Program-made: the position numbers and the translations under genes
Notes under the pieces: generated by a model
Told to the model about the DNA's origin: nothing
Database searches by the model: none
The model's input: the letters and a program-made list of their open reading frames with translations, nothing else
NCBI GenBank assembly: GCA_030696775.1
Contig: JAUYRN010000016.1
Coordinates: 1-60,263, forward strand
DNA length: 60,263 bases
From: Sulfuricurvum sp.
GTDB lineage: Bacteria; Campylobacterota; Campylobacteria; Campylobacterales; Sulfurimonadaceae
Direction: 5' to 3'
Shown: in pieces, positions 1 through 9,963 of the stretch
How positions within the stretch are numbered: position 1 is the stretch's first letter
How the letters are laid out: each line of letters opens with the position of its first letter

Positions 1-3000
1 GATGGAACGCTTACCTATACTCCAAATGCGAACTTCAATGGTCCTGACAGCTTCACGTATACCAATACTGAAGGCAATACAGCAACCGTCAATGTCACCG
101 TAGATGCCGTCAATGATACACCGATACTCGATCTTGATGCCAATAACAGTAGTACAGCAACAGGAGCTAACTACAGTACAACCTTCACAGAAAATGGCAG
201 TGCTGTTGCTATTGGAGATACAGATGTTACGATTACTGCTGTGGATTCAACCACTATCACAGGGGCAACTATCACCTTGACTAATGTTCAAGCGGGAGAT
301 GTGATGACCGCAGGAACATTGCCATCAGGTATTGTTGCAACAGTATCCGCAGGCGTTGTTACTTTGAGTGGAGCAGCAAGCTTGGCAAACTACCAAATAG
401 CAATCAAAGCGATTACGTTTAATAATACTAGTGAGAATCCCAATACCACACCACGGACTATTACGGTAACCGTAACCGATGGGATAACCACATCCAATAT
501 TGCAACAACAACGATTACCGTTGCGGCTGTAAACGATGCTCCAACATCGACAGGTGGCTACGTTACCGGTACTGAAGACACTCCATATCTCTTTAGTTGG
601 GCGAATTTTAATGTTAGTGATGTTGATACTGGACCAGCAGCGGGTATTAAAATTACAACATTGCCTACTGATGGGACTTTACAGTACTATAATGGATCTT
701 CATGGGTTAGTGTAATAGCAAATCAAACTATTTCTCAAGCTGATATTAGCACAGGAAAATTACGTTTACTTCCTGATGCACATGAATCAGGAATTGATGC
801 GTTCGGTGGAAGTTTAGTTGGTAATAAGGCAGCTGATTATGCTCGATTTGATTATCAACCAGTAGATGGCTCAGCTATTAATGGGACGGGTGCAACAGCA
901 ACGATGCGTGTTGATATTACACCAGTCGCTGATGCTCCGACACTTAGTGTATCAGGTGAGATTGTCACTGTCGAAACTATTACGGTTACGAATATAGCTG
1001 CCACAGGTGGTGGTTATACGGCTACTGCCTATAATGCCAATGGCTCTGCTGGGACTATTAGTACGTATACTGCTGCACCTACTGGATTTGGTGTTAGTGG
1101 TGCTGCTTCTGGTGATACTACCGAATTGGGTTATCTCAGTGGCACTGGTTCAGAGAAGTTGAGTATTAAATTTGATAATGATGTATCGTATGTAGATGTC
1201 TCTTTTGCATGGAAAGCTTCAACAGAAAAAGCCAGTGTGACTTTTTATAACAATGGTATTCAAGTGGGAACGGTTATTACACACAATGGTGGCACCGATG
1301 GCATTGACCCAGCGGTAACATTGAGACCAAGTAACAATTTGGCATTTGACGAAGTAGTATTTGGAGCTGTTGGTATTGAGGATGATTATCTTATCCATTC
1401 CATAACCTATGAAAAAGTAACAGTCAATACAGGCGAACTTGTTGTTGTTGAAAATACAGCAACAGCGATAAATATTTCATCAGCACTGGTCGATACGGAT
1501 GGCTCAGAGAGTTTAGCGAGTATTTTAGTCTCTGCTATTCCAGTAGGGGCTACTATTAGCGATGGGATACATACCTTTACCGCTACAGCAGGGACGACAA
1601 GTATTGATGTGAAAACATGGAATTTGGACGCTCTCACCTTTACAGGAGAAGCGGATACGGGAGGAAATAGTACAACTTATACCCTTACCGTTACGGCAAC
1701 GTCTGTAGAAAATAGCAATGGCAGTACCGCTCAAACGACTCAGAATCTTAGTATTAAAGTTCTTGACACCGCTCCAGTTGCCAATAACGATACCGATAGT
1801 GTTGGTATCAATAGTACGGTGGTTGGAAATGTGATCACGGGAACAGGTTCAACAGGTGGAGCTGATGTGTTTGGGGTGGATTTACCAACCCAGTTGAGTA
1901 ATGTTGTATTGACACAAGGGGTACTGAACTCTAGTAATTATAATAGTACAACAGGGATTTGGACGATGACCACGGCCAATGGGGTCTTGACGATTGATAA
2001 AAATGGAGCATACTCCTATCACTCTTCTCTCCAAAATATTTCAGTAGGCGGGGGGACAGCAGCAGGTTGGAGTGGTGTTTCGTATTATGGTTATGATGGT
2101 GGCACGGTTGCGAACCCCTTTAGTGGTGGAACTGTCGGCGGAAACCTGGATATGACAAGATTGACTGCAACTCAAGCTGCATATGTCAAATTTGGCACAG
2201 CAACCAATGATGTCGGGCTCGGGGTAGAGACGGGGGCGACAAACAATGGAATTCGATCAAACGAATATTTAGTGATTGATTTGGGTAAAGAGGCATTAAG
2301 TGTCTCTGCAACACTCAATGCCCTTTCAAATGGAAATTCAGCACGTTGGTATGCGTATGATGACAGTGGTGTTTCGGTTGGCGCAGGAACGGCTACCAAT
2401 AATGGAACTAGTAATGTTGCTTTTTCCACCACATTGACATTGACTAACAGTGCTCGTTATGTTGTTTTCACTAGCAATAATAGTGATGAATTCCGTGTGA
2501 GTAATGTTTTTGCGGTGCCCGATACCGCCTCTGTATTGCCGGATAAGTTTACTTATACCCTTGCAGATAGTGATGGTGACACCTCAACAGCTATTTTGAG
2601 TATTCAAACGGATGCGAAGGTGACTGCTGTTAGCGATATAGCTACTGTTTACGAATCAGGTCTCACTGCTGGAACGCAAGCAGGTACTCAACCGATTATT
2701 TCGACGGGTAATTTGCTTGATAACGATAGCGGCGTGAATACAACAACAACTATTACGCAGATTAATGGTACGGCTGTTAGTGGAGCAGTAGCAAATATTA
2801 CTACTACAAACGGTACGCTAACGGTCTACCTCCAAGCGGATGCGACACATCGTGCAGGGGATTATAGCTTTAGCTTGACCAGCGCAGGCAGTGGTGATAC
2901 TCTGACCAATGTGGTTACGTATACCTTGAAAGATTCAGCGACAAATCTTACTACTAGTTCGCAGTTGACCATCAGCATTGTTGATGATGCACCGGTTGGA

Positions 3001-5364
3001 AATAATATTATCGAAAACCTCACGGCAAGTTCAACCTCAATGACCTTTAACCTCGTGATTGTTTTCGACCGTTCAGGCAGTATGAGTGTTGATCGATTGC
3101 AACTGGCCAAAGATGCCGTCAAAGTGCTCGTGGATGAATACGATGGTTTGGGCAATGTTAATGTTCAGATTGTTGATTTTTCCAGTACAGTGGCTAACTC
3201 TGGTTGGTTTAATGATAATCTTTTAAGTACGTATGATTATTTGGATAGTTTGGTGTCTAATGGCGGGACAAACTATGATATGGCCTTGCAAAGAGTTGTT
3301 GATATTTATAATACTCCAGCAACCTACGGCACACCACCAATTGCCGATAGAAGCCTTGTCTATTTCCTCTCGGACGGTGTACCGACTGCTGCACATGGAG
3401 TCGATGACGGAGCGTTGACGTATGGCGGTTTAAACGATGTTGCAGCATGGGAAAAATTTGTGACTGATAGTACGGTAGATATTTCGTATGGTATTGGAAT
3501 TGGTGGAGCAACCCTTTCTCCTTTGCAAATGGTAGGATACCCCAATACTAATGTCAATGGTGATACAGAGCCTTATGCGTTTGTTGTAAGCACTGAGAGT
3601 CAGCTAACCCAAACACTGCTCGATACCATCGGTGTCGGTTTTGTTGAGGGGACGGTTTCGGTTCTAGGAAGCGGAGGAACTGGATTTAGTTTAGGCGCAG
3701 ATAGCGGTGGTCATATCCAAAGCATTCGTGTGGATGGTGTGGATTATCTCTATAATGCTGCTGCACCTGTGATATCTATCGTAACAGCCAAAGGTGCGAC
3801 ACTGAACATCGATTTTAGTACGGGTACATACACCTATCGTGTAGCTCCAGACAAGACGATTTTGGGACAACAGGAGACATTTACCGTGACAGCTGTAGAT
3901 GGTGATGGCGATACGAAAACAATCGATTTGATTATCAATCTTAACTACACTGCAGGGCTGGATGCGGATCGGGATATTATCTTGACCAATATCACGGACG
4001 GTTCTGCTATTGTGGTCTCATCATTGTCGTTGATGTACAACGATACTCATACACCGTTGACAACTGTCACGTCGACGAGTGGAGCTATTGGAGGAACTGT
4101 TGTGGGAGCCGATACGGTAACCTTTGATCCGACTAGTGCGATTTATGCTTCAACCTTTGGTGGAGTCTACACCAGCTTCGATGCCAGTGCTGCCAATATC
4201 CATACGATAGCAACTGCGATGGATTTAACAAACCGATCGGCGTTTGGTGTGGTTGAGGGGGTCGAAGATGCTATGGTAGGCAATGCGAGCTTGCCAACGA
4301 TAAAAGTGAGCAGTACACTGGATACCACTGCCAACAATCATGATTTTTATAAAATTTCATTGAAAGCGGGAGAAAAACTAATTCTTGATATTGATAATGG
4401 TGCCACAGTTGATGATATTGACACCTATATTAAAGTGCAAAATGCGGCGGGAACGGTTTTGGCATTTAATGATGATAATTCAAATGCACTAGGAGGGAGA
4501 GGAACTACTAACACCACTAATGTTATAGCAAATGCAAACGACTCTTATCTCACCTACACGGCAACAGCTGATGGCGTTTACTATGTGCATGTGACTTCTT
4601 TTAGTGGCAAGGACAGTGATACAGCCGGGACCGATAATGGAGACTATGCTCTATGGATGAGTATTGATGACAGTGCCAATCAGACAAAAACAACGTTTGA
4701 TTACACGATCAACGATTTAGGAAATACCGACAAGACAACAGCTGAAATCCATGGATTAGCGGGTAATATCATCACAGGTACAGGTTCAGATGAAATCCTC
4801 ATCGGCGGTACGGGTGCAAATACCTTGTCAGGCGGTGGCGGTAATGATACTCTTACTGGTAATATCAATACTGATCTTTTAGATGGTGGATTAGGAGATG
4901 ATTATTTAGACGGTGGCGCATTCAGTGATACATTGCAAGGTGGAGAAGGTGATGATATGCTTGTTTTTGATGCCGCTGATACCCTTATTGACGGAGGAGC
5001 GGGCATCGATACAATGATCTTAGCTGTGAGTAGCAATATCGATTTTAGTTTACTGGATAACAGCAAAGCTACAAATATTGAAGTCATTGATTTAGGCATG
5101 AATGGTAATCATAGTTTGACTAATCTTTCATATACAGATGTTATATCTATAACGGATAGCTCGAATACATTGACCATTCTCGGAGATAGTGTAAATGACC
5201 AAGTACAATTAACACAATCTGATGGATGGACAGGAACTGGCACTGTAATGGAAGTTGTAAACGGTAATTATCATACGTTTGATGTGTATACTTCAACTGG
5301 TTCTAATGCAACCGATCCAACCGTCACAGTAAAAGTAGAACAAGCCATTACAGACACAATTTAA
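1..5364 (+). CDS. LapA-like giant RTX adhesin, C-terminal part (partial at 5' end)
   Basis: The reading frame is open from base 1, so the N-terminus lies outside the window and the first internal ATG/GTG is not a real start. About 1,787 residues are visible. Most are Thr/Ser/Asn/Asp/Gly-rich cadherin- or VCBS-like beta repeats. A von Willebrand A domain follows (about nt 3040-3640) with a full MIDAS: DRSGS at 3067-3081, a later GGTNYD and FLSDG. Next is a bacterial pre-peptidase C-terminal-like domain (about 4140-4680), then RTX nonapeptide repeats of the GGxGxDxLx type (about 4795-5010) and a type I secretion tail. This is the C-terminal order of LapA/MapA-type surface adhesins, which are exported by a type I system and held in the outer membrane until LapG cuts the N-terminus. 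The next two genes encode LapG and LapD homologues, supporting the assignment. The cleavage region, retention module and secretion genes are not in the window. Confidence 0.88.
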   Translation, partial: DGTLTYTPNANFNGPDSFTYTNTEGNTATVNVTVDAVNDTPILDLDANNSSTATGANYSTTFTENGSAVAIGDTDVTITAVDSTTITGATITLTNVQAGDVMTAGTLPSGIVATVSAGVVTLSGAASLANYQIAIKAITFNNTSENPNTTPRTITVTVTDGITTSNIATTTITVAAVNDAPTSTGGYVTGTEDTPYLFSWANFNVSDVDTGPAAGIKITTLPTDGTLQYYNGSSWVSVIANQTISQADISTGKLRLLPDAHESGIDAFGGSLVGNKAADYARFDYQPVDGSAINGTGATATMRVDITPVADAPTLSVSGEIVTVETITVTNIAATGGGYTATAYNANGSAGTISTYTAAPTGFGVSGAASGDTTELGYLSGTGSEKLSIKFDNDVSYVDVSFAWKASTEKASVTFYNNGIQVGTVITHNGGTDGIDPAVTLRPSNNLAFDEVVFGAVGIEDDYLIHSITYEKVTVNTGELVVVENTATAINISSALVDTDGSESLASILVSAIPVGATISDGIHTFTATAGTTSIDVKTWNLDALTFTGEADTGGNSTTYTLTVTATSVENSNGSTAQTTQNLSIKVLDTAPVANNDTDSVGINSTVVGNVITGTGSTGGADVFGVDLPTQLSNVVLTQGVLNSSNYNSTTGIWTMTTANGVLTIDKNGAYSYHSSLQNISVGGGTAAGWSGVSYYGYDGGTVANPFSGGTVGGNLDMTRLTATQAAYVKFGTATNDVGLGVETGATNNGIRSNEYLVIDLGKEALSVSATLNALSNGNSARWYAYDDSGVSVGAGTATNNGTSNVAFSTTLTLTNSARYVVFTSNNSDEFRVSNVFAVPDTASVLPDKFTYTLADSDGDTSTAILSIQTDAKVTAVSDIATVYESGLTAGTQAGTQPIISTGNLLDNDSGVNTTTTITQINGTAVSGAVANITTTNGTLTVYLQADATHRAGDYSFSLTSAGSGDTLTNVVTYTLKDSATNLTTSSQLTISIVDDAPVGNNIIENLTASSTSMTFNLVIVFDRSGSMSVDRLQLAKDAVKVLVDEYDGLGNVNVQIVDFSSTVANSGWFNDNLLSTYDYLDSLVSNGGTNYDMALQRVVDIYNTPATYGTPPIADRSLVYFLSDGVPTAAHGVDDGALTYGGLNDVAAWEKFVTDSTVDISYGIGIGGATLSPLQMVGYPNTNVNGDTEPYAFVVSTESQLTQTLLDTIGVGFVEGTVSVLGSGGTGFSLGADSGGHIQSIRVDGVDYLYNAAAPVISIVTAKGATLNIDFSTGTYTYRVAPDKTILGQQETFTVTAVDGDGDTKTIDLIINLNYTAGLDADRDIILTNITDGSAIVVSSLSLMYNDTHTPLTTVTSTSGAIGGTVVGADTVTFDPTSAIYASTFGGVYTSFDASAANIHTIATAMDLTNRSAFGVVEGVEDAMVGNASLPTIKVSSTLDTTANNHDFYKISLKAGEKLILDIDNGATVDDIDTYIKVQNAAGTVLAFNDDNSNALGGRGTTNTTNVIANANDSYLTYTATADGVYYVHVTSFSGKDSDTAGTDNGDYALWMSIDDSANQTKTTFDYTINDLGNTDKTTAEIHGLAGNIITGTGSDEILIGGTGANTLSGGGGNDTLTGNINTDLLDGGLGDDYLDGGAFSDTLQGGEGDDMLVFDAADTLIDGGAGIDTMILAVSSNIDFSLLDNSKATNIEVIDLGMNGNHSLTNLSYTDVISITDSSNTLTILGDSVNDQVQLTQSDGWTGTGTVMEVVNGNYHTFDVYTSTGSNATDPTVTVKVEQAITDTI

Positions 5365-5382
5365 TTACGCTAAAATAAGAGT

Positions 5383-6027
5383 ATGAAAAAATCGTTTACT
5401 CTTTTCTTCATCGTGGTGGCAATTGCCGCCACTCTCATAAGTTCTCCAGAATTTTCCATTGCCAAGATATTTTTAGACAAAATTGAAAAAGAGTATGGCA
5501 TATTTGCCAAACGTCGTGCTTTTGCGCTGGTACAAATGATGAACAGTGCAAAAGATAAAGATGAGATGGAAAAAATGGAAGCGGTGAACGATTTTTTCAA
5601 TCAAACTCCGTACGCTTCGGATAAAATAACGTATGGGGTGAGTGATTACTGGGCAACTCGATTGGAATTTATCGGGCATGATAAAGCAGATTGTGAGGAC
5701 TATGTCATCGCTAAATATTTTACTCTTAAAGAGCTGGGAGTGTCTCCCAAAAAACTCTATATGACGTACGCCAAATCGTTGAAGTACAAAACCGCTCATT
5801 TGGTTTTGACGTATTATGAAACTCCAAAATCCATCCCTTTGGTTTTGGACAACTACAATTACAAAATTCTCCCTGCATCTCAACGCGACGATCTGGTTCC
5901 GATTTACAGTTTTAGCGGAGATGAACTTTTTTCTGCCAAACAAGCACAAATCGGAAAACTCGTCCCCGCATCCAGTGCCCAAAAACGTCCATGGGACGAA
6001 CTTGTCATTACTCAACAAAAGGAATAA
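5383..6027 (+). CDS. lapG: LapG-like periplasmic transglutaminase-type cysteine protease
   Basis: This 214-aa protein has a signal-type hydrophobic N-terminus (about residues 4-20) and belongs to the bacterial transglutaminase-like cysteine proteinase family (BTLCP, LapG). The papain-like triad is visible as Cys104 in DCEDY, His139 in TAHLVL and Asp156 in LDNYN, with the spacing usual for LapG. In Pseudomonas and Legionella, LapG is a calcium-dependent periplasmic protease that cuts the N-terminus of the LapA adhesin, releasing it from the cell; LapD bound to c-di-GMP sequesters it. The gene starts 18 bases after the adhesin stop and ends 3 bases before the LapD gene, so the three probably form one operon. 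Function is inferred from family and context. Confidence 0.9.
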   Translation: MKKSFTLFFIVVAIAATLISSPEFSIAKIFLDKIEKEYGIFAKRRAFALVQMMNSAKDKDEMEKMEAVNDFFNQTPYASDKITYGVSDYWATRLEFIGHDKADCEDYVIAKYFTLKELGVSPKKLYMTYAKSLKYKTAHLVLTYYETPKSIPLVLDNYNYKILPASQRDDLVPIYSFSGDELFSAKQAQIGKLVPASSAQKRPWDELVITQQKE

Positions 6028-6030
6028 ATT

Positions 6031-7992
6031 ATGAGCTTATTTAAACAACTTTCCATTATGCTGACGCTTTTTTTAGGAATCATTCTCGCTTCGGTTATGA
6101 TTTTAAATTTTAAAACAGCTACTGAGTTCGTCCAAAATCAACTTTATACGGATGCCAAAAATACATCGCATTCTTTGGGATTATCGCTTTCAAAAGTAGC
6201 CGATCCAGACGATACTTCGACAATGGATACGATGATTAATGCGATTTTTGACAGCGGATATTATGAGCTTATCAGTCTCAAAGATGTGGATGGAAAAGTA
6301 CTTTATGAACGTAAAACAGATGTTGTGGTGAGCGATGTTCCTTCATGGTTTATTAGCACTGTTCCTGTCCAAAGCAGTACCGCTTCCAGTGACATCATGA
6401 TGGGATGGAGTCGTTTTGGAACCTTGGAAGTACGTGGTCATACGGGTAATGCATACCGTCAACTTTATTCCACTTTGATTGAATTGGTGAAAACTTTTCT
6501 TATATTGGGTGTGATTGTTTTTGCTTTTTTGTATCTACTATTATCTTTGAGTTTGAAATCACTTAAACGAATTGGCGATCAAGCGAAAGGCATTATCAAA
6601 AATCAATTTATCTTTGAAGACAAAATACCTTTTACAACAGAGTTCCGCTCAGTTACGGTAGCGATGAATGCCATGGTTGGCAAAGTAAAAGATATTTTTG
6701 AGCGTGAAGATGAGACGTTGAAGCGTTATCATGAACTTTTGTACAAAGATGCTGAAACAAAGCTGTACAATCGCCGTTATTTGGTTGCAAAACTTCCTGA
6801 TTATCTTCAGACAGATACGCTATTTTCAGCAGGTGTGTATGCATTGTTTAGTTTTGATGAGCTGGATCGACTGAAAAAAGAACTGGGATATGAATCTTAC
6901 CGTTCACTCATTTCTACTTTTTCAAATAGCCTAAATGATGAATTTTCCAGTGATCCGTATACCCTGATTGCACGCTTGAACGAAAGTGATTTTTTTGTAG
7001 TAATACCATCAAAAGAGTCATCTGAGATCATAACGAGACTTGAAAAGGTTATGACTCTGTTGCATCAGGAGATTATGCGAGAAAATGAGTCAGTTGAGGA
7101 ATATTTAGTCGTAGGATGCAGCGTTGGAAACTATACTGAAAATGACACGCTTAAATCTCTTTTTTCACGGGCGGATTATTCGGTTACCCAAGCAAAACTT
7201 CGACAAAATTTTTCTATCGATGTCAACGTTGAGGGCAAAGACTCTCTCGTACTTGGTCGTGAAGAGTGGAGAAATGAACTGCTGCTGAGTTTGGAAGAAT
7301 CACGAATGTTATTGGCATTTCAAAGTGTTGTGAATGTACATGACGGTAAAACGGATGTACTGCATGAAGAGATATTTTTACGTCTTTTGGATAAAGAAGG
7401 GACGATACATTCAGCTGGTTATTTTATACCTATTGCTACAAGTCTGGGTCTTATTGATATGTTAGATCGTTACATGATTACGCAAGTGTTGAAGTACCTA
7501 AAAGAGCAAAATCAGACAACGTCAATGGCAGTCAATCTAAGTGGAGATTTTATCAAAAAATATGCCAATATTGAGTGGTTAAAGATACAGCTTGAGCTTT
7601 TTTCACGTACTAATCGAACGCAATTGTGGTTTGAAGTGAGCAACTCTGTCGCATTGTCGGAGCTTGAAGCGGTACAGTCCTTGTGTAAAACAGTCAAGCA
7701 TCTTGGTCATCGTTTTGGGATAGATCATTTTGTGCTACCCGAGAGTGGGGCGCTTTATTTGCAAGCAATAGATCCTGATTATGTTAAATCAAATGCAGGG
7801 TATTTACAAGACATGATGCTGGATAGTGAAACTGGAAATACACGTGAAAGTTTGAATAATTTAGTAAAAAGTTTGGGAATTTCGATTGTGGCGATAATGA
7901 TTGAAAATTCAGAACAGATGGCAGCTCTTAAAAATCTTGGAATAACAAGATTTCAAGGCTCGTTTGTTGCACCTGTGGCGATGCTCAAGTAA
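6031..7992 (+). CDS. lapD: LapD-like inner-membrane c-di-GMP receptor (degenerate GGDEF-EAL)
   Basis: This 653-aa protein has the LapD layout: TM1 (about 7-27), a periplasmic LapD_MoxY_N-type domain (about 28-148), TM2 (about 152-174), a HAMP-like linker, a GGDEF-like domain (about 235-385) and an EAL-like domain (about 400-650). Both catalytic motifs are broken. The GGDEF site reads NESDF at residues 317-321, and the EAL DDFG site reads IDHF. This fits a receptor that binds c-di-GMP rather than an enzyme. By analogy, c-di-GMP in the cytoplasm makes the periplasmic domain sequester LapG, so the adhesin stays on the surface. It starts 3 bases after lapG and is the last gene of this operon. It could in principle be another degenerate GGDEF-EAL protein, but the neighbours make LapD the best call. 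Confidence 0.87.
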   Translation: MSLFKQLSIMLTLFLGIILASVMILNFKTATEFVQNQLYTDAKNTSHSLGLSLSKVADPDDTSTMDTMINAIFDSGYYELISLKDVDGKVLYERKTDVVVSDVPSWFISTVPVQSSTASSDIMMGWSRFGTLEVRGHTGNAYRQLYSTLIELVKTFLILGVIVFAFLYLLLSLSLKSLKRIGDQAKGIIKNQFIFEDKIPFTTEFRSVTVAMNAMVGKVKDIFEREDETLKRYHELLYKDAETKLYNRRYLVAKLPDYLQTDTLFSAGVYALFSFDELDRLKKELGYESYRSLISTFSNSLNDEFSSDPYTLIARLNESDFFVVIPSKESSEIITRLEKVMTLLHQEIMRENESVEEYLVVGCSVGNYTENDTLKSLFSRADYSVTQAKLRQNFSIDVNVEGKDSLVLGREEWRNELLLSLEESRMLLAFQSVVNVHDGKTDVLHEEIFLRLLDKEGTIHSAGYFIPIATSLGLIDMLDRYMITQVLKYLKEQNQTTSMAVNLSGDFIKKYANIEWLKIQLELFSRTNRTQLWFEVSNSVALSELEAVQSLCKTVKHLGHRFGIDHFVLPESGALYLQAIDPDYVKSNAGYLQDMMLDSETGNTRESLNNLVKSLGISIVAIMIENSEQMAALKNLGITRFQGSFVAPVAMLK

Positions 7993-7995
7993 AAA

Positions 7996-8076
7996 TTATT
8001 TCTTTTTACGAGTGAGGACAAAAACGAAAGCGGCCATTACCGCGAGTAGTATAAAGATATTGCCTTGTTCATCCAT
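7996..8076 (-). CDS. 26-aa single-span membrane protein
   Basis: A short gene read on the minus strand. It has a clear Shine-Dalgarno (AGAGGA) 6 bases before an ATG and encodes a 26-residue protein: a short acidic start (MDEQGN), one hydrophobic helix (about residues 7-21) and a basic tail ending RKKK. This is the layout of a small inner-membrane protein with the N-terminus outside. It ends 3 bases from the end of the convergent LapD gene. No family is recognised. Support is the ribosome binding site and the sensible TM topology only; conservation was not tested. Confidence 0.5.
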   Translation of the reverse strand: MDEQGNIFILLAVMAAFVFVLTRKKK

Positions 8077-8220
8077 AGTTAGTCCTCTGTCTTATTTGAA
8101 CGTCAAAGGAATTGAATGCCTTTGACTACGCTTTGTCTCATTAATGAAGCAAAATGAAGTAATGATATTATACCGTACCTCATAGCCCTTTATAAGAGGT
8201 TACACCGTACAATCGCGTTT

Positions 8221-9963
8221 ATGAAAACAACAACTTCCCAACCTTTTCGATTTCTTCCCACAACTCGCGCCGAAATGGATGAACGCGGATGGGATCAATG
8301 CGATGTTATCCTTGTCAATGGCGATGCCTATATTGATTCCCCTTTTATAGGTATAGCTGCCGTAGGACGCATTTTAGAGCGTGAGGGATATCGTGTAGGT
8401 ATCATCGGACAGCCTGATATTACCAGCGATGTGGATATTAAACGCCTTGGCGAACCGAGACTTTTTTGGGGAGTGAGCGGCGGAAGCGTTGACTCGATGG
8501 TTTCGAACTACACAGCAACTAAAAAGTTTCGCAATAATGATGATTATACCCCAGGCGGAGTCAACAACAAACGTCCTGACCGCGCGGTACTTGTTTATAC
8601 TAATCTTATCCGTCAGTATTACAAAAGTACGGTTCCTATCGTTCTTGGAGGGATAGAAGCCAGTTTACGCCGTGTTACTCATTATGATTACTGGACAAAT
8701 AAGCTTCGTAAGCCAATTTTATTTGATGCCAAAGCGGATTTCCTTATCTACGGAATGGGGGAGGGGGCGATAATCGCTCTTCCAAAAGCACTTGACGAAG
8801 GAAAATCACCATACGACATACGTGGTGTTTGTTATATTTCTAAAGAGCCGAAAGAAGGTTATTTGACTTTACCCTCGCACAAAGAGTGTTTGGATGAGAA
8901 AGAAAAATACATTGACCTTTTTGATGTATTTTATGACAATAATGATCCTATTTCAGCATTAGGATTGTGTCAAGAGGTTGATGGCAGATTCAGTATCCAA
9001 AACCCACCTGCCGATTATCTCGACGAGAACGAAATGGACGCCGTTTCAGCACTCCCTTTTACCCGAGAGCTTCACCCATATCACCGACCTCAAGGCGAAG
9101 TAAAATGTCTTGAAACGATCAAGTTTTCGATTATGACCCATCAGGGATGCTGGGGCGAGTGTAACTTTTGTGCGATTGGTGTCCATCAGGGACGAACCAT
9201 TCGTACACGCAGTGAAGAATCGATACTGGCGGAAGCAACACAGTTTACGGAGTATAAAGATTTCAAAGGGATTATCAGCGATGTCGGAGGTCCTACGGCG
9301 AATATGTACGGATACGAGTGCAATAAAAAGCTCAAACACGGGACATGTGCTCACCAAAGATGTGTGGATGATACCCATCTGTGTAAATCAATGAAAGTGG
9401 ATCATACTCGCATTATTAACCTCTTACGACGTCTTCGTGAAGTTAGAGGTGTTAAAAAAGCATTTGTCGCTTCAGGGGTACGATATGACCTTATAACCGA
9501 AGACAAACGCCAAGGATATGACTACCTCAAAGAAATGGTGCGTCACCACATATCAGGGCAGATGAAAGTTGCCCCAGAACACACTTCGGATCATGTTCTT
9601 CATCTGATGAATAAACCGGGAAAGCAGACACTTGTCGATTTCAAAAAATTGTACGATCAGCTAAATAAAGAAGAAGGAAAGAAACAGTTTTTGACGTACT
9701 ATCTGATTGCAGCACACCCCGGATGTACTGAAAAAGACATGCATGATCTGAAGCGTTTTACGTCGGATGAGTTAAAGATGAACCCTGAGCAAGCGCAAGT
9801 TTTTACCCCAACTCCTGGAACCTATTCTGCGGTAATGTATTACACTGAAATGGACCCAAAAACGAGAGAAAAAATCTTCGTCGAAAAAGATACAGCACGT
9901 AAAGAGAAGCAAAAGCAGATTGTTGTCGCCAAGGACAACTTTAAAAGCGGATTTTCGAGTTAA
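8221..9963 (+). CDS. YgiQ family radical SAM protein
   Basis: This 580-aa protein matches the YgiQ/UPF0313 family. An N-terminal domain resembling cobalamin-binding folds (about 20-200) is followed by a radical SAM core whose iron-sulphur motif is visible as CWGECNFC (CxxxCxxC). Later Cys-rich stretches (HGTCAHQRC, then HLC) are typical of the family, as is the FTPTPGT region near the C-terminus. The biochemical function of YgiQ proteins is unknown. The gene is monocistronic by layout: 144 bases separate it from the divergent small gene, and its stop overlaps the convergent GGDEF-EAL gene by four bases (TTAA). Confidence 0.88.
   Translation: MKTTTSQPFRFLPTTRAEMDERGWDQCDVILVNGDAYIDSPFIGIAAVGRILEREGYRVGIIGQPDITSDVDIKRLGEPRLFWGVSGGSVDSMVSNYTATKKFRNNDDYTPGGVNNKRPDRAVLVYTNLIRQYYKSTVPIVLGGIEASLRRVTHYDYWTNKLRKPILFDAKADFLIYGMGEGAIIALPKALDEGKSPYDIRGVCYISKEPKEGYLTLPSHKECLDEKEKYIDLFDVFYDNNDPISALGLCQEVDGRFSIQNPPADYLDENEMDAVSALPFTRELHPYHRPQGEVKCLETIKFSIMTHQGCWGECNFCAIGVHQGRTIRTRSEESILAEATQFTEYKDFKGIISDVGGPTANMYGYECNKKLKHGTCAHQRCVDDTHLCKSMKVDHTRIINLLRRLREVRGVKKAFVASGVRYDLITEDKRQGYDYLKEMVRHHISGQMKVAPEHTSDHVLHLMNKPGKQTLVDFKKLYDQLNKEEGKKQFLTYYLIAAHPGCTEKDMHDLKRFTSDELKMNPEQAQVFTPTPGTYSAVMYYTEMDPKTREKIFVEKDTARKEKQKQIVVAKDNFKSGFSS

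Noticed and set aside
4795-5010. Regular Gly/Asp repeats as a possible CRISPR or DNA satellite
   Set aside because: They are RTX protein repeats; the DNA copies differ and there are no spacers.
5473-6018. 181-codon open frame antisense to lapG
   Set aside because: Lies wholly opposite a gene with clear catalytic residues; its composition is that of a shadow frame and it has no ribosome binding site.
8077-8220. Possible tRNA or RNA gene before the YgiQ gene
   Set aside because: No cloverleaf or conserved TTCGA arm seen.
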